Assembly (NCBI GenBank): GCA_954871525.1
Contig: OX940869.1
Coordinates: 12,051,001 to 12,115,000, forward strand
Direction of reading: 5' to 3'
Source of the DNA: Parietaria judaica
Taxonomy: Eukaryota; Streptophyta; Magnoliopsida; Rosales; Urticaceae
DNA length: 64,000 nt
Shown here: one piece after another, positions 45,338-56,919 of the stretch
Layout of the letters: every line of letters begins with the position of its first letter
Position numbering within the stretch: position 1 is the first letter of the stretch
The notes under the pieces: model-generated
What the model was told of the DNA's origin: nothing
Databases searched by the model: none
The model's input: only the letters and a program-made list of their open reading frames with translations
Made by a program: the position numbers and the translations under genes

Positions 45338-45360
45338 GGCGATAACGGACACCTTAAAAT

Positions 45361-46231
45361 TGTTGTCGCCTGTGGAAACTTCGTCGCTGCGTACTTCTAA
45401 ACTCGGGTACCTGCAAAACAAAGGTTAGCGTAAAACTCCGGGAAGGCTGAGTCGCGGACTAGGTCGCTCTCTTTAAGGTGTTTCGCGGCTCTGCCTCAGT
45501 GCTCGCAGTTCGTGATGGCCCCGTCACCCCCAGGATAAAACAACCCAGATCTATTTTGTCTCGACCGACACCGTGCACTCGGTACCGATTGGAATCACTC
45601 AAACCCTCGGAATATTTTGCTCGGAATACTATATATAGCTCTGCGATTTTTAGATATGAAAAAACGAGAACCAGAGCACTGTATTTATAGTTGAAGAAAA
45701 TGTTTATGTTATGAAAATAACGTTCAGAAAAATAACGGGCAAAAAATAGAACGTGGAGAGAAAATGGGGTAGTGGACTGACTAATCCAAACGCGTAAGAC
45801 TAAATCATTTCCACGTCAGAAAATAATTTTCGCAATAATTGAGTTGGGCAAAAGTAATTTAAGTTTTAATTACGGCAAAAATTTCAAATAATTTTTCGGC
45901 AAAAATAATTATTTTTGCACCAGAATACTCAACGCCCGCTCGCACCACACCACATCACACCGCACCGCGCCTCGCCATGCCACGTCTCGGCCGGCTGGTC
46001 GGACGGACGGCGGCGGCGGCGCGCGCGTGTGTGGTAGTTCGGTGATGCGTTTGGGTGAGTCCTCCCCCCTCCACAAAATTGTGTGACCGAAAGGGCCCAA
46101 GCCCTAAGTGCAATTCTTTGGTATATAAACCATTCTAAACACATGTCTCCAACTCATGTGGGACTTCTTTGTGAAAGATAGGTAAGCATGCAAAGCATAA
46201 AATTTCATTACTTGTATTACAAGTTCAAACA
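45361..46231 (-). repeat. 5' LTR (minus orientation) of copia, 871 bp
   Basis: Contains a minus-strand TATATACC box near 46118-46128 and a cacacgcgcgcg segment near 46022-46036. It is shared in part with the fragment at 24095-24340. Confidence 0.93.
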
Positions 46232-47519
46232 AGATCTCTTCAACGCCGCCGGCATGACACCGGTGAATACGACGAACCCGCCGGGAGGCTTGGCAACCAC
46301 TATAGCAGAGACAGTCCAGGAGGAGGTACGGAGAGCGATGAGGGAGATATCCTCAAGCATGGGACACGTGGCCTCACAAAAGCATAAGGCCACGAGCGCG
46401 GCGCCCGAAATCTACAGGTTGGTCAGGGAGGCCAGAGTGACTTTCTCGGCAAAAATCCGCAGCGTGGAGCTAGGAGAATTGCCGAAGGTTAGGCTCTCAC
46501 AGTACAGAGGAACTTTAGATCCAAACACCCACGTGAAGTCATTCCGGATCGCTACGGAGCGTATAGGCGGCGAGGAGGCAAAGCTAGAGGCTATCCTGTG
46601 TCATCTCTTTGTCGAAAGCTTACAAGGCCCGGCGAGCGACTGGTTCGCAAAGCTACCATCGCAATCCATCGACGACTCCGATGAGCTCGTCGCGTGCTTT
46701 TTGCAGCACGACTCAATGTACGTGCAGAACGAGGCGACCGTCATGACCTTGTGGAACCTCTCACAAGGGCGAGAAGAAACTCTCCGACAGTACGTCGGAA
46801 AATTCAAGGACGTCATGGTCAGAATCCAGAGGCTCGATAGCGTCGTCGCAATCCAGGCACTGAAGCATGGACTGTGGTATCTAGCTCCTTTCCGCGAGGA
46901 GTTGATAAAAATGCGCCCGTCGACGATCGAGGATGCACTCCACAGGGCGACGCTCTTCATGGAAATAGAGGAAGATACTCTAGCTCAGAAAAAGATCCAC
47001 AAAGGTGGAAGCAAGGGAAAACAGCACGGAAAAAGGGAGAACGGGGACGGAGGAGATGCCCCATCGTCCAGAGCGAGGAAGGGAGAAGAAGATCGAAGAA
47101 ATTCCAGGGAGCGACGAATTCGCGAAGTTCCAAGGCAGGAAGTCTATCAGGTAGACGAGAACAAGGACCACGACTACAGTCGGGGAAACCAGCATCGAGG
47201 AGGATTCTCGGAGGACCGAGGAAGATTCTCCGAAGATCGAGGAGGATTCTCAGAAAATCAAGGAAGATTCTCTGAGGATCGAGGAAGATTCTCCGAAGAC
47301 TGAGGAGGATTCTCTAGAAGCCGAGGGGGCTTCTCGGGAGGCCGGGGAGGCTTCGGAAAGAAGTTTTGGCCGAAGGATATGAGTAAGTTCTGCACTTACC
47401 ACAACTATAATGGCCATGCCACTAAGGATTGCGCTATGCTGAAGAAGGAGCTCCAGAGAAGATACGCGCGGGGGGAGATCAAAGACCTAACGTACAAACC
47501 TTCCGTGCCTTGGAATAAC

Positions 47520-50500
47520 GGTAACAGGGCAAGAAGGACCTGCGCACAACAAGGGAAACGATCGAGACGGAGAAAAAAGAAACCTGGCGATCGAGCCGCC
47601 ACCGGCAAGGCACGACGAGGGAGAACGACCGGCCTCAAGGACGAGAATTGAGGTGATCATAGGCGGATCGCGGTTCTGTGAAGATTCGGTCAACAACATC
47701 AAAGCTTATCAGCAAAGGGGGAAGGAGCACGGCCAAGAAGACATGAAGATGGGCGCCACGAGCGCGAGGATAGAGTTCATGGAGAACGAGGACTGTGTTG
47801 ATATGCACGACGACGCCCTGGTCCTCGAACTCAACATCGGTGGTTGCGAGGTTTGCCGCATCCTCGTTGACAACGGAAGCTCGGTCGACGTCATTTTCTA
47901 CGAGTGCTTGATGAAGATGGGTATTGAGGGACTCGCGATAGGGGGACGTCCTCGCAAGGTATCGGGTTTCAACGGGGATGTCGCCATCTCATTGGGGACA
48001 GTCCACCTCCCGGTCTGCGCAGGGAGTGTCAACCGGATGACGGAGTTTATGGTGCTAAATGTCCCGTCGCATTTTAACATAATCCTGGGGAGACCTTGGA
48101 TCCACTCCATGAGAGTCGTGCCATCAACGTACCATCAAAGCATAAAATTCCCGGGGAAAAGGGAAGGGGAAATCGAGGAACTCAAAGGGAGCAGGGACGC
48201 GTACCGAATCTGCTACATGATCCACCACAAGTCGATGGCTGCCGAAAAGGGAATCAAGCAGGTGGAGAAGGGTGAACCGGCCGGTTTATAGCAATTAGCG
48301 GCGCCCGCCCTAAGAATTCCAGGGCAAAGCAAGGGGCAGGGGAAAGGCGCCGACAGGACAGCCAGGGTACTTAGTACGGAAGACGTCGAGGCACAGGATG
48401 ACGAGGAAAGAAAAGGGGGAGCGCAGATTGAAGAGGTAGAGCGAGTCTGCATCGACGAGTCCGACCCTACTCGGACCGTCGGTATAGGCGCGGAGCTCGA
48501 CTCGGATATTAAAGCACGACTAGTCGATTTCCTAAAGAGGAATCGGGGAAGTTTCGCTTGGTTTCATGAGGACATGCCGTGGATCAACCCTTCGGTGACA
48601 GCTCATCGCCTCAACACCGATCCGAGGCACAAGCCCGTCGTGCAAAAAAGGAGAAAAATGGTCCCTGATAGGAACAAGATCATCAACGACGAAGTAGATA
48701 AGCTGCTCTCGATGGGGACCATTCGAGAGGTAAAATATCCCGAGTGGCTGGCTAATACAGTCGTCGTAAAGAAGAAGAACGGCAAATGGAGAGTGTGCGT
48801 GGACTTCACCGACCTCAACCGAGCCTGCCCGAAGGACAGTTTCCCGATGCTGCATATCGATCGCCTCGTCGAGGCCACCCATGGCTACGAACTTCTCAGC
48901 TTTATGGATGCTTACTCTAAGTACCACCAAATAAGGTTGCACCCGGAAGACGAGGAGAAGACCGCCTTCATCAGCGAGAGGGGCAGGTACTGCTACAAAG
49001 TCAAGCCTTTCAGATTGAAGAATGCCGGAACAACTTACCAGAGGCTGGTGACAATGATGTTCCACAAGTTGATCGGGAAGAGCATGGAGGTATACATCAA
49101 CGATATGGTCGTTAAATCCTTGGAGGCGGCGGCGCACATCGAGCACCTGGAGGAGTGTTTCGAGATTCTGAACCAGCACAGGATGAAGCTGAACCCCACC
49201 AAGTGCACTTTCGGTATGTCCTCGGGAAAGTTCTTGGGCCACATGGTCACTCGGCGAGGGGTCGAAGCCGACCCCGAGCAGATTGAGGCAATCAAGAGCA
49301 TGCCCTCGCCCCAAAACCGACGAGAGATTCAGAGATTGACCGGGAGGATCGCTGCTCTGAACCGATTTATCTCACGATCGGCCGACAAGACTCTCCTTTT
49401 TTACAAACTACTAAGGAAGAACAGGAAGTTTGAGTGGACCGAGAAGTGCGAGGAGGCCTTCCAGGCGTTAAAGTCCTATCTATCGTCGCTGCCCATCATG
49501 ACAAAGCCAAAGCCGGAGGAACCTTTGTATCTATACATTTCCGTGTCCGACCACACAATCAGCCAGGTGCTTGTACGAGAGGAGAATGGGGAGCAGAAGT
49601 CGGTTTCCTACATCAGCAGGAAGCTCCTCGATGCCGAGACAAGGTACCCTCAACCCGAGAAGCTAGCCTTGGCGGTAAGCGTCACGAAGTGGTCTATAAA
49701 ACTGGGAGAGATTGAAGCATCACTTCCAAGCCCACACCATCGTCGTCATGACCACTAGACCGATCCGTTCTATCATTCACGGCCCGAGCCAGTCGGGAAG
49801 GCTCACGAAGTGGTCTATAAAACTGGGAGCATACGATATTGAGTACAAGCTTCGGACGAGCCTAAAATCTCAGGTGCTCGCTGATTTCCTCATCGAGTTA
49901 CCAAAGGAGCCGGTGGATCCCAGCAACGAAGCCGGCATCTAGAAGTTACAAGACGACGGGTCCGCGACAACACAACTATCCGGAGTGGGGATTAGAATCG
50001 TTTCCCCTATGGGAGACGTGATAGAAAAAGCTTGTCGCCTCGCCTATCGTTCCACAAACAACGAGTCAGAATATGAAGCGCTCATCATCGGAATGCAATC
50101 ATCCTTAGCAATCGGAGCAAGGAACTTGCACGCTTTCTCAGATTCGTAGTTGGTGGTAAAGCAAGTCAACGGGGAATACGAGAACAACGACGAACGAATG
50201 GAGGCTTACGCAGGAGTGGTCGATACTCTCTCGAGGAAGTTTGACTACTTCAGCCTGACGCAGGTGACGCGAGGAAACAACACCCATGCCGACGCGCTGG
50301 CAAGCCTGGGTTCAACGACTGAAGTCGGTGAACTGAGGTCGGTCACAGTGGAAACATTGGAGATGCCAAGTATCCGGAGGGAAGAGGGTCTAGCGAGGAA
50401 GAGGGCTAAGGGGAAGGAAGAGGCCGAGGAGGTAAAGGCTGGCGAGGCCAACCTGAATGAGATCGAGGACGAGGAAGACGAAGATGAGGAGCAGGGAGTC

Positions 50501-51733
50501 GTAGACGACGATGAAGCAGAAGATTGGCGGACGCCCCTCCGAAGGTACATCCTTGAAGGAACGCTGCCAGAGAATCCGCAATAGTCTAGAAAGATCAAGT
50601 CAAAAAGCTCCAAGTACACCGTCCTCGATAACATACTTTATCTAAAGAGCTTCGCGGGTCCCTACTTAAGATGCCTTGGCAAGAAAGAGGCCGAGTATGT
50701 CATGCGGGAGATCCATAGCGGGGACTGCGGAAATCACTCTGGCGGACAATCCTTGCTTAGAACGACTAAGCGGCAAGGTTTCTTTTGGGAAACCATGATC
50801 GCCGATTGCATCGGCCACGCCAAGAGATGCGAGAAATGTCAGCGACACGCGCCAGCGATCAACTGTCCGGTGGAGGAACTCTCCGTGGTCTCGGTGCCTT
50901 ACCCGTTCATGAAGTGGTCAATGGACATCGTCGGCCCCATGCCCGTCGGCACGCGGCAGAAGAGGTTCATGCTCGTCGTCATGGATTTCTTAACCAAATG
51001 GGCTGAGGCTGAAGCATACGCCAACATCAAGGATTCCGACGTAGAAAGCTACGTTTGGAAGAACGTGATTACTCGCTTCGGACTGCCTATGGAGATAATC
51101 GTCGATAACGGATCTCAGTTCATCTCAAAGAGGTTCAGAGATTTCTGCAAACGATGGAGGATAAAGCTCAACACGTCGACGCCACGATACCCCCAAGGCA
51201 ACGGGAACGCCGAGGCGGTTAACCGAACCATCGTCGACAACATCAAGAGGAGGCTCGGCGAAAAGAAAGGGCTGTGGGTGGACGAGCTGCCAGGTGTATT
51301 ATGGGCTTATCGGACAACCCCTCATTCCGGAACCGGCGAGACACCTTTTGCTTTGGCCTTCGGAGTGGAGGTTGTGATCCCAGCAGAGGTTGACATCCTG
51401 AGCCTTCGTCGGACTCTAGCCCCCAGCAGTGAGGAGGACAACGAACAGAACCTCCTCCATCAGCTCAACCACATCGACGAAAGGCGCGAACGAGCAAGCG
51501 CGCACATTGCCAACTATTAGAACAGGATCGCGCGTTTCTACAACAAGAAAGTGCGCTCGAGGAGGTTCAGAGTTGGAGAGATGGTCCTCCGACGAGTTTT
51601 GCAAAACACCGCCGAGGCAAATGCTGGAAAGCTAGGGCAAACCTGGGAAGGCCCTTACATAGTTACCAACGTCGTCAAGCCGGGGCTCTACGAGCTCAAG
51701 AATACTGAGGGCGCAAAAGTAATACAGAGTTGA
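47520..51733 (+). pseudogene. Tat pol: protease, RT, two RNase H domains, integrase
   Basis: Protease: RILVDNGSSVDVIF, ILGRPWIHSM. RT (48574-49400): VVKKKNGKWRVCVDFTDLN, FMDAYSKYHQIRLHPED, KNAGTTYQRLV and VYINDMVVKS, where the usual YxDD has become Y-I-N-D (codon 49099-49101). First RNase H near 49500-49670 (YLYISVSDHTISQVLVREE). Second, archaeal-type RNase H near 49940-50320 (LQDDGSA, NNESEYEA, AFSDS, HADALA). Integrase: HSGDCGNHSGG and CEKCQ zinc site, then MDIVGPMP, IVDNGSQFIS and GNAEAVNRT; tail GPYIVTNVVKPGLYEL. Stops: TAG at 48289, 49940, 50147, 50582 and 51518. A templated 27-base insertion at about 49681 changes the frame. Not functional. Confidence 0.9.
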
Positions 51734-52068
51734 ACGTGAAACAATTAAAAAAGTTCTACCAGTAGCCTCGTCTCTCCGTTTCCTTCTCTTTTCTTGCTCG
51801 TAAATTTTATATTTTTCCTGTTGAAACGTATACCCCTCCCAAAGCAAAAAAGCCCATTCATCAAGCCCACGCAAAGTCTCGGCCCAGATGGCAAATTAGC
51901 GTCCAAACAACACCAAACAGCAGCACGACAAGTAGTTCAACCCAGGAACGACAAACCAAAAAAAATGCCTCACATTATTGGTTAGGGTTTCGGCACGAGT
52001 TTCTTCAAAGTCACACACTCTCTCTCTCTCTCCCTTTTTGAAATCGCTCTCTTAGGATCTCTCAGGCG

Positions 52069-52533
52069 ATGCAGACTCCGCCGACTATTGACGACGCTAC
52101 AACGGTGCGCCGAATAAGTCAGGCGTTGCTGTGGGAAAGCGCCTCCAAGAGGGAGCGACTGATGAGGGAACATGCTGATCAAACGACCCCAAGGAATGAG
52201 ATGGAGAAATGGAAGATGGAAATTACTCTCGCCTAGTACCGAGCTTTTGTGGCTTCATCGGCCTCTCCAGCCACTTGCGAGACTCAGGCGATGCAGACCC
52301 CGCCGATCGTCGATGACGCTCCGGTGGCTCACCCAACCCGCGCCAGAACCAATCGAGCCCAGCTGTGGAAAAGCGCCTCCAAGAGGGAGCGATTGAGGAA
52401 GGAATACGATGATCAGACGACTCCAAGGGACGAGATGGAGAGGGGGAAGATGGATATTGCTCTCGCCGAGTACCGAGCTTCCGTGGCTTCCTCAGCCCCA
52501 CCGGTTTCCCCCGAAACCCGGGATCGGGATTGA
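52069..52533 (+). pseudogene. Extra ORF of the Tat element with internal 222-bp duplication
   Basis: Between pol and the minisatellite, 154 codons run from ATG at 52069 to TGA at 52531, with one internal TAG at 52234. The two halves (from 52063 and 52285) are diverged tandem copies of a 222-base unit: SASKRERLMREHADQTTPR and SASKRERLRKEYDDQTTPR. The product would be charged and helical, similar in style to the start of gag. Function unknown. Confidence 0.5.
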
Positions 52534-52828
52534 GCTACGAATCGATCCCCCGCCGACTCGGAACGTTAGCGGGAGACTCAGCGATCAACGTTCTACATCT
52601 TTTACTTTTTTACGATCTGGGGAAGTCCCGACCCTTCTTGTTCGGGGCCATTTCTGCATGGCCTCGACTTTTGTCAAATTAATTTGGAGTTTTCTGTTAT
52701 GCATAACCTTTTTCTTTGTCTCAGCCTCAAGGAGAAGGTAAAGAAAATATATATATGAATACGTACATACCGGCGAGAGTGTCGAGAAAATTATATAAAA
52801 AAATATATAATAATATGTATACGGCTAA

Positions 52829-53103
52829 GGGTGCTGAGCAAGCCCGATCCGGCAAGAATGCCGAGATATATATATATACGGCTAAGGGCGCCGAGCAGAA
52901 AGAAAAAAAAATATATATATGGCTAAGGGCGCCGAGCAAGCCCGAGCCGGCGAGAGTGCCGAGCAAAAAGAAAATATATATACGGCTAAGGGTGCCGAGC
53001 AAGCCCGATCCGGCGAGAGTGCCGAGAAAATTAAAAATATATATAATATATACAGCTAAGGGTGCCGAGCAAGCCCGATCCAGCGAGAGTGCCGAGAAAA
53101 GCG
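52829..53103. repeat. Minisatellite in the Tat 3' region
   Basis: Five imperfect units of about 45-65 bases of the form ggctaagggtgccgagcaag + cccgatccggcgagagtg, separated by (TA)n stretches of different length. Confidence 0.88.
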
Positions 53104-53420
53104 TTCTAAAAAACTTATATGTATATACAGGCAAGCGAGCCCAAGAGGGGTGAGTGGAAGTAGAATAGGCCGGGGGGGCAAAGGAGGCGTGGCGAGGAAA
53201 AGAAGCAGTTTAACAATGTAGCCACATGAGAAACCAACGAAGCAGTCACCAAGGTGGGGCCCAGAGCCAGACAACGGTCGGAGAAGCGAGAGAGTCGGAC
53301 TTTCCCAGTCGTTAACGAAGATCTTCGCGAAAACCCCTTGTTTAGCGTCATTGGGGAATCCTCATCGCTAAGGATTCGTAAAAAAAAATTATACTTTATT
53401 TGACCAAGTGTATACACTTG

Positions 53421-53438
53421 ATAAAATGGGGGACTAAC
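53421..53438 (+). other. Polypurine tract of the Tat element
   Basis: ATAAAATGGGGGACTAAC immediately precedes the 3' LTR; the same tract occurs in the 4.4-kb element. Confidence 0.85.
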
Positions 53439-54183
53439 TGTTAAGGTCGGATTCGGTCAAATCCATCCTCAACACAACTTGTGTCGTTTTGCCCATAAAC
53501 GCAAAACGACACAAGGGAAGGCGAGTAAGCTCATCGCCCGAGGAGGCAAACAAGGCGTATCCCCGAGGAGGACTATCCTCGAGGAGGATTATCTCCGAGG
53601 AGGTTCGACCGCGAGGAGGTGTGGCCACGCGAGAGTAGGTTGCGATGAAGTGTCCCATCACGTTCGACGAGGAATTTCGTCATGATGGTTTATGCAGAGC
53701 CGAATGACAGCTGACGAGATGCGCATTTAATGAAGCCGACCTACTCACTCGATGAGAAGCACCAGCGACGAGGCTTGCAGAGCCGAATGACGGCTGACGG
53801 GATGTGCATTTAATGAGGCTCACCTACCCATAATGACAGTCTTCTCGGAAGTGAGATAAAGTAGGGATTAACCATGCTTCCCTCAAATCACTCTGGGAAG
53901 CAAATGATTAAAGAGAGAAAAAAGGCGAGAACGATGAAAAGGGACATAATGTAAACTCTATAAAAGGCAAGATAAGCCTCATTTGTAATGGTTCGGAAAA
54001 ATATAGAAAAAGGCCCGGGAAAGAGAGAGAGATCTTGTAATAGAAAGGCTACGCCAAAGAAAGAAAACTGAGCTCATATCGGAAAATATAATAAAACAGA
54101 GATATTCACTGATTATTGTTATTAATTTGTTGTTCGTGATTATTTCTGTGACTGGAAAAGGGCGGTGAAAATCGCCATCTACA
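53439..54183 (+). repeat. 3' LTR of the Tat element, 745 bp
   Basis: Similar to the 5' LTR apart from scattered substitutions and a loss of about 38 bases near 54064, which lies between short aaagaaa repeats as expected for slippage or microhomology deletion. Confidence 0.95.
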
Positions 54184-54423
54184 ATTTACATATGTGAGAG
54201 TGAGACTATATTTTATTTACATATGTAAACTTAGTAAATATATTCTTAAAACTATTTTAGTGGTATTTCATCGATAATCCCCGATTAGTGTCGATAATCC
54301 ATCGATAATCCTCGATAAGTGTCGGTAACGATAAGCTACAGTTTTATTAGTTTTCCATCGATAATCCTCAAAAACGGTAACCGATTTATCGGCAAAAACG
54401 ACATTTTGAACCTTGCTCTTAAG

Positions 54424-56320
54424 TGTAGTGACGATGGTAAACACGCCAGGACAAAGTTTGGCAATAATTAATGAGAAAGAAAAGGGTGAAAGGGAGAAAA
54501 CATGGACTAGAGATTTGGATTTTTAATATATTTGAAAAACAAATTAAGAAGTATAAAAACCCACATATAAATTTAAGAGACAACGAACGCAAAAGTATAA
54601 ATATAAATTAGATATGTAGTAAAAAAAAAAACAATCATATGCCACGATTTAAGCTAGAAGAAATAGTTATAAAATAAATTTTGTATAAGAACCCTTAAAA
54701 TATTGCATTAGAAAAGGTTAGTCACTTATAGTTACAAATTGTATAGATTATAGTAATGGAATATATAAATTTTAAAAATTGAGAACGGGTACCTGCAATT
54801 TCTAACCCCACCTTCCTCCGTTCCTGCTCTCTAATATAGCACAGAACATATTAGCATGTTCTAATATGTAACAGGAAGTGCAAGAGATACACATACACAC
54901 AAATATGAGCACCAGCCAGATGAGTGAGTCAAAAGAACCATTATATTAAAAGAGAAAGCTCTAACCAAATATGTCTTCACAGTTGGAAATACAATCAACT
55001 CAAAATGTTTCACAACATATAGCTAGTTTATCAATCTCTGATGGAGTACATAGAAATAACCGAATCGGTGAAGGAGGCACTCACTACAATAAATATGAGC
55101 TGTTTGGTGTAAAAGATCTACGCCGTCAGCAATAACAAGCATTTGCACCAGAAAAATATGTCAGTGAAAAATGGCCGATAAGTGACACTTTTCTCGGTGT
55201 TTTTCATGAATTGCATCATTGTAGGACTAGTAATAAATCACCACGCAAGACATGTTTAATCCTTTGAGCTACTGCTAATAATAAAAAAAATTGTTTTACA
55301 AAAAAAATTATACTTATCCAGCATAAGTAAACATACATACTATAAATAACACGTTTCTTCAGAATTAATTGAAATTGGATACTAACGATGCTAGAGACTT
55401 TGTCACGACAAGTGTATCAACACACAGTAAAATAGCTCAGATTGCCAAACACGCGTATAAAGTAAAAGACAAGTGAACGGTATATTTAGTAACGCAGTTC
55501 GCGAACCCTCGATGAGAACCTACTCTGCGGGGCACTGACCCAGATACTTTATTCCAATGGAAAACATTAAAAAATGTTACACGGTTATACAAAATACTTA
55601 GTTAAGTTTCACAAGAGAATAGACAACTCCCCCTTAGAACCAGGCGCAGTTGGTTATCCAACTCCAGAGAAAAGTGGGCTTCTCTTCAGAACGATCTTGT
55701 GATGCTTCAATTGTCGAATAGTCAGTCGTCACTTCACGAATGAGATCTCAAGATCCTCCAACTCTGAATCATGCAAATGTGTGTTTGCGTTTAAAGTGCG
55801 TGATGTTCATCCACATCCAGCGAAGGCTATATACACTGGTCTTCTTGACATCCGAATAAGGCAAGAAAAGATTCCATGATCGCAGAGATTAAAGGCTCCA
55901 ACGGAAAACCTTCAAATAAGGTGATTCAAAGAGATCCAACTCCAAACCAACTTGATTGAGCATTAACTGGCAGATCATGGCAATTAATTATGATGAAGAT
56001 TGTTGACTCTCATAGCATATCTCTTCCGTTAACGCGCAAATCTTCAACATACTTTTCCTTTCCGTTGTTATTTTGAAAAATCTTCCAACAATCTATTTTT
56101 AGACGTAATGAAAAAAAAAACAAATAACTAAACAATGTTCTTACACCAATTTATGTATTTTTTTAAAGAAAAAAAAAACTCTCATATTATGGGTTCATAT
56201 GTTAAAACCATGACAAGATTGTGTCATGGAAGTCTCCCCGAAAATAGAGATGCGTGCTATGATTATGGGGAGGATGGAAGCAGTACATGTTATTATTTTT
56301 CACTATTTCCTAAGACTTAC
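54424..56320. other. Unclassified intergenic DNA, no gene
   Basis: AT-rich. 55380-56040 is less AT-rich and includes agtaacgcagttcgcgaacc and cctactctgcggggcactga, phrases that look like retroelement or leader DNA, but no domain or repeat partner is visible in this window. ORFs are short. Confidence 0.4.
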
Positions 56321-56544
56321 TCTTTTTTTAGTTAAAAATGGAGGATCGAAATCTCTCTAAGTGCACTTAAATCCCAACTATGTTGGCACCCAAGGAGCAC
56401 AAAGTTAGAACCAGGGCTCGAATAAAATAAATGAAAATATCAAAGTTTACAGACCAAATAAAAGAGAAGAGAACTAAACCTAAAGTTCTATCTCGAACAA
56501 ATATCATCGTTTACAAAAGAGGAAGAAAAATCCGGGTGCGAAGG

Positions 56545-56919
56545 CCACCAATGATGACCTAAATTTTGAGCACCAAAACTAGCTAATGCATCAGATACTC
56601 TATTCCCCTCCCGAAAGTTATGGGATACTTTAAAATTAATGACTTCCACATAGGGGATGCATTTGGACCAGCGAGCCTGTAACTTTCAAGGAACCAAGCT
56701 CGATTTTTTATGAAAAAGTTAAACGAGGTATGTAGAATCACACTCGAGCTATACGTTTTCCTAGTGAAATTTCTTAGCTTTCTCCACCGTAAATACTGCA
56801 GCCATCACTTCAGCTTCATACGTGAAAGCGGAGTAAATATGGAAAGAGATATAACCATGCGGAAATCCATGACATAATCTAAAAATGCCTTCAGCTCCCG
56901 CCACTCTTGGAGTGCCAAT
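56545..56919 (-). pseudogene. LINE ORF2, C-terminal RNase H part
   Basis: Minus-strand text: IGTPRVAGAEGIFR, SAFTYEAEVMAAVFTVEKAK, LECDSTYLV, PWKLQARWSKCIPYVEV, then NFKVSHNFREGNRVSDALAS. This is the plant LINE-borne RNase H type (RVT_3) with the conserved Glu (YEAE), Asp (ECDS) and the REGNRVSDALAS block. It continues the NSDGS found at 60200 beyond the insertion. Stops are present. Confidence 0.82.

Larger units (their letters stand above)
40113..46231 (-). mobile_element. Ty1/copia retrotransposon nested in Tat gag, 6.1 kb
   Basis: LTRs 40113-40938 and 45361-46231 read TG...CA on the minus strand. The 5-bp duplications are GGATC (40108-40112) and AGATC (46232-46236), one change. Removing the element and one duplication joins the Tat gag in frame. 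On the minus strand the order gag, protease, integrase, reverse transcriptase, RNase H is that of Ty1/copia. A tract AAGTGGGGGAT precedes the 3' LTR at 40939-40951. I did not recognise a standard primer site after the 5' LTR (the minus strand begins ATTTTAAGGTGTCC). Confidence 0.95.
39800..47651 (+). pseudogene. Tat gag, interrupted by the copia insertion
   Basis: Gag forms the capsid. Part one is 39800-40112, starting MSSSDTIISLEGDEVPAMER and continuing as a helical head (AMERLQRQLAEANARVMEV). Part two resumes at 46237 and keeps the frame (INRDL, then FNAAGMTPVN). The capsid region carries VKSFRIATERIGGEE, LQGPASDWFAKLP, RQYVGKFKDVM and a length near 500 residues. The tail has repeated RGGFSED units (47190-47340) and an unusual knuckle CTYHNYNGHATKDC (47391 onward). 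A TGA at about 47301-47303 breaks the repeat region, probably from CGA. Near 47520-47590 the frame shifts toward the protease. Confidence 0.85.
38952..54183 (+). mobile_element. Tat-lineage Ty3/gypsy retrotransposon, 15.2 kb with nested copia
   Basis: LTRs at 38952-39734 and 53439-54183 begin TGTTAAGG and end CTACA. The 5-bp duplication ATTTA (38947-38951 and 54184-54188) is perfect. Internal order: primer site, gag, protease, reverse transcriptase, RNase H, a second RNase H, integrase, a further ORF, a minisatellite and a polypurine tract. Two RNase H domains in tandem are characteristic of the Tat lineage. A copia element (40113-46231) interrupts gag. Without it the element is about 9.1 kb. 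Stops and frame breaks show it cannot make its own polyprotein. Confidence 0.95.
38730..54415. mobile_element. hAT-like element, family CAAGG, copy 4, split by the Tat element
   Basis: The left piece is 38730-38951 (starting CATGGTTCGAATG) and the right piece is 54184-54415 (ending CATTTTGAACCTTG). The outer flanks are a perfect 8-bp duplication CTCTTAAG (38722-38729 and 54416-54423). Both pieces carry the family words (atcatcgattatcc; atcgataatcc; accgatttatcgg). Removing the Tat element leaves a unit of roughly 450 bases. Confidence 0.88.

Noticed and set aside
52716..53153. ORFs of 135-145 codons on both strands
   Set aside because: They lie in the Tat minisatellite and TA spacers; repetitive translation without domain content.
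54840..54885. Small palindrome with gaacatattagcatgttcta
   Set aside because: Short and isolated, in AT-rich DNA; no flanking duplication or repeat partner in the window.
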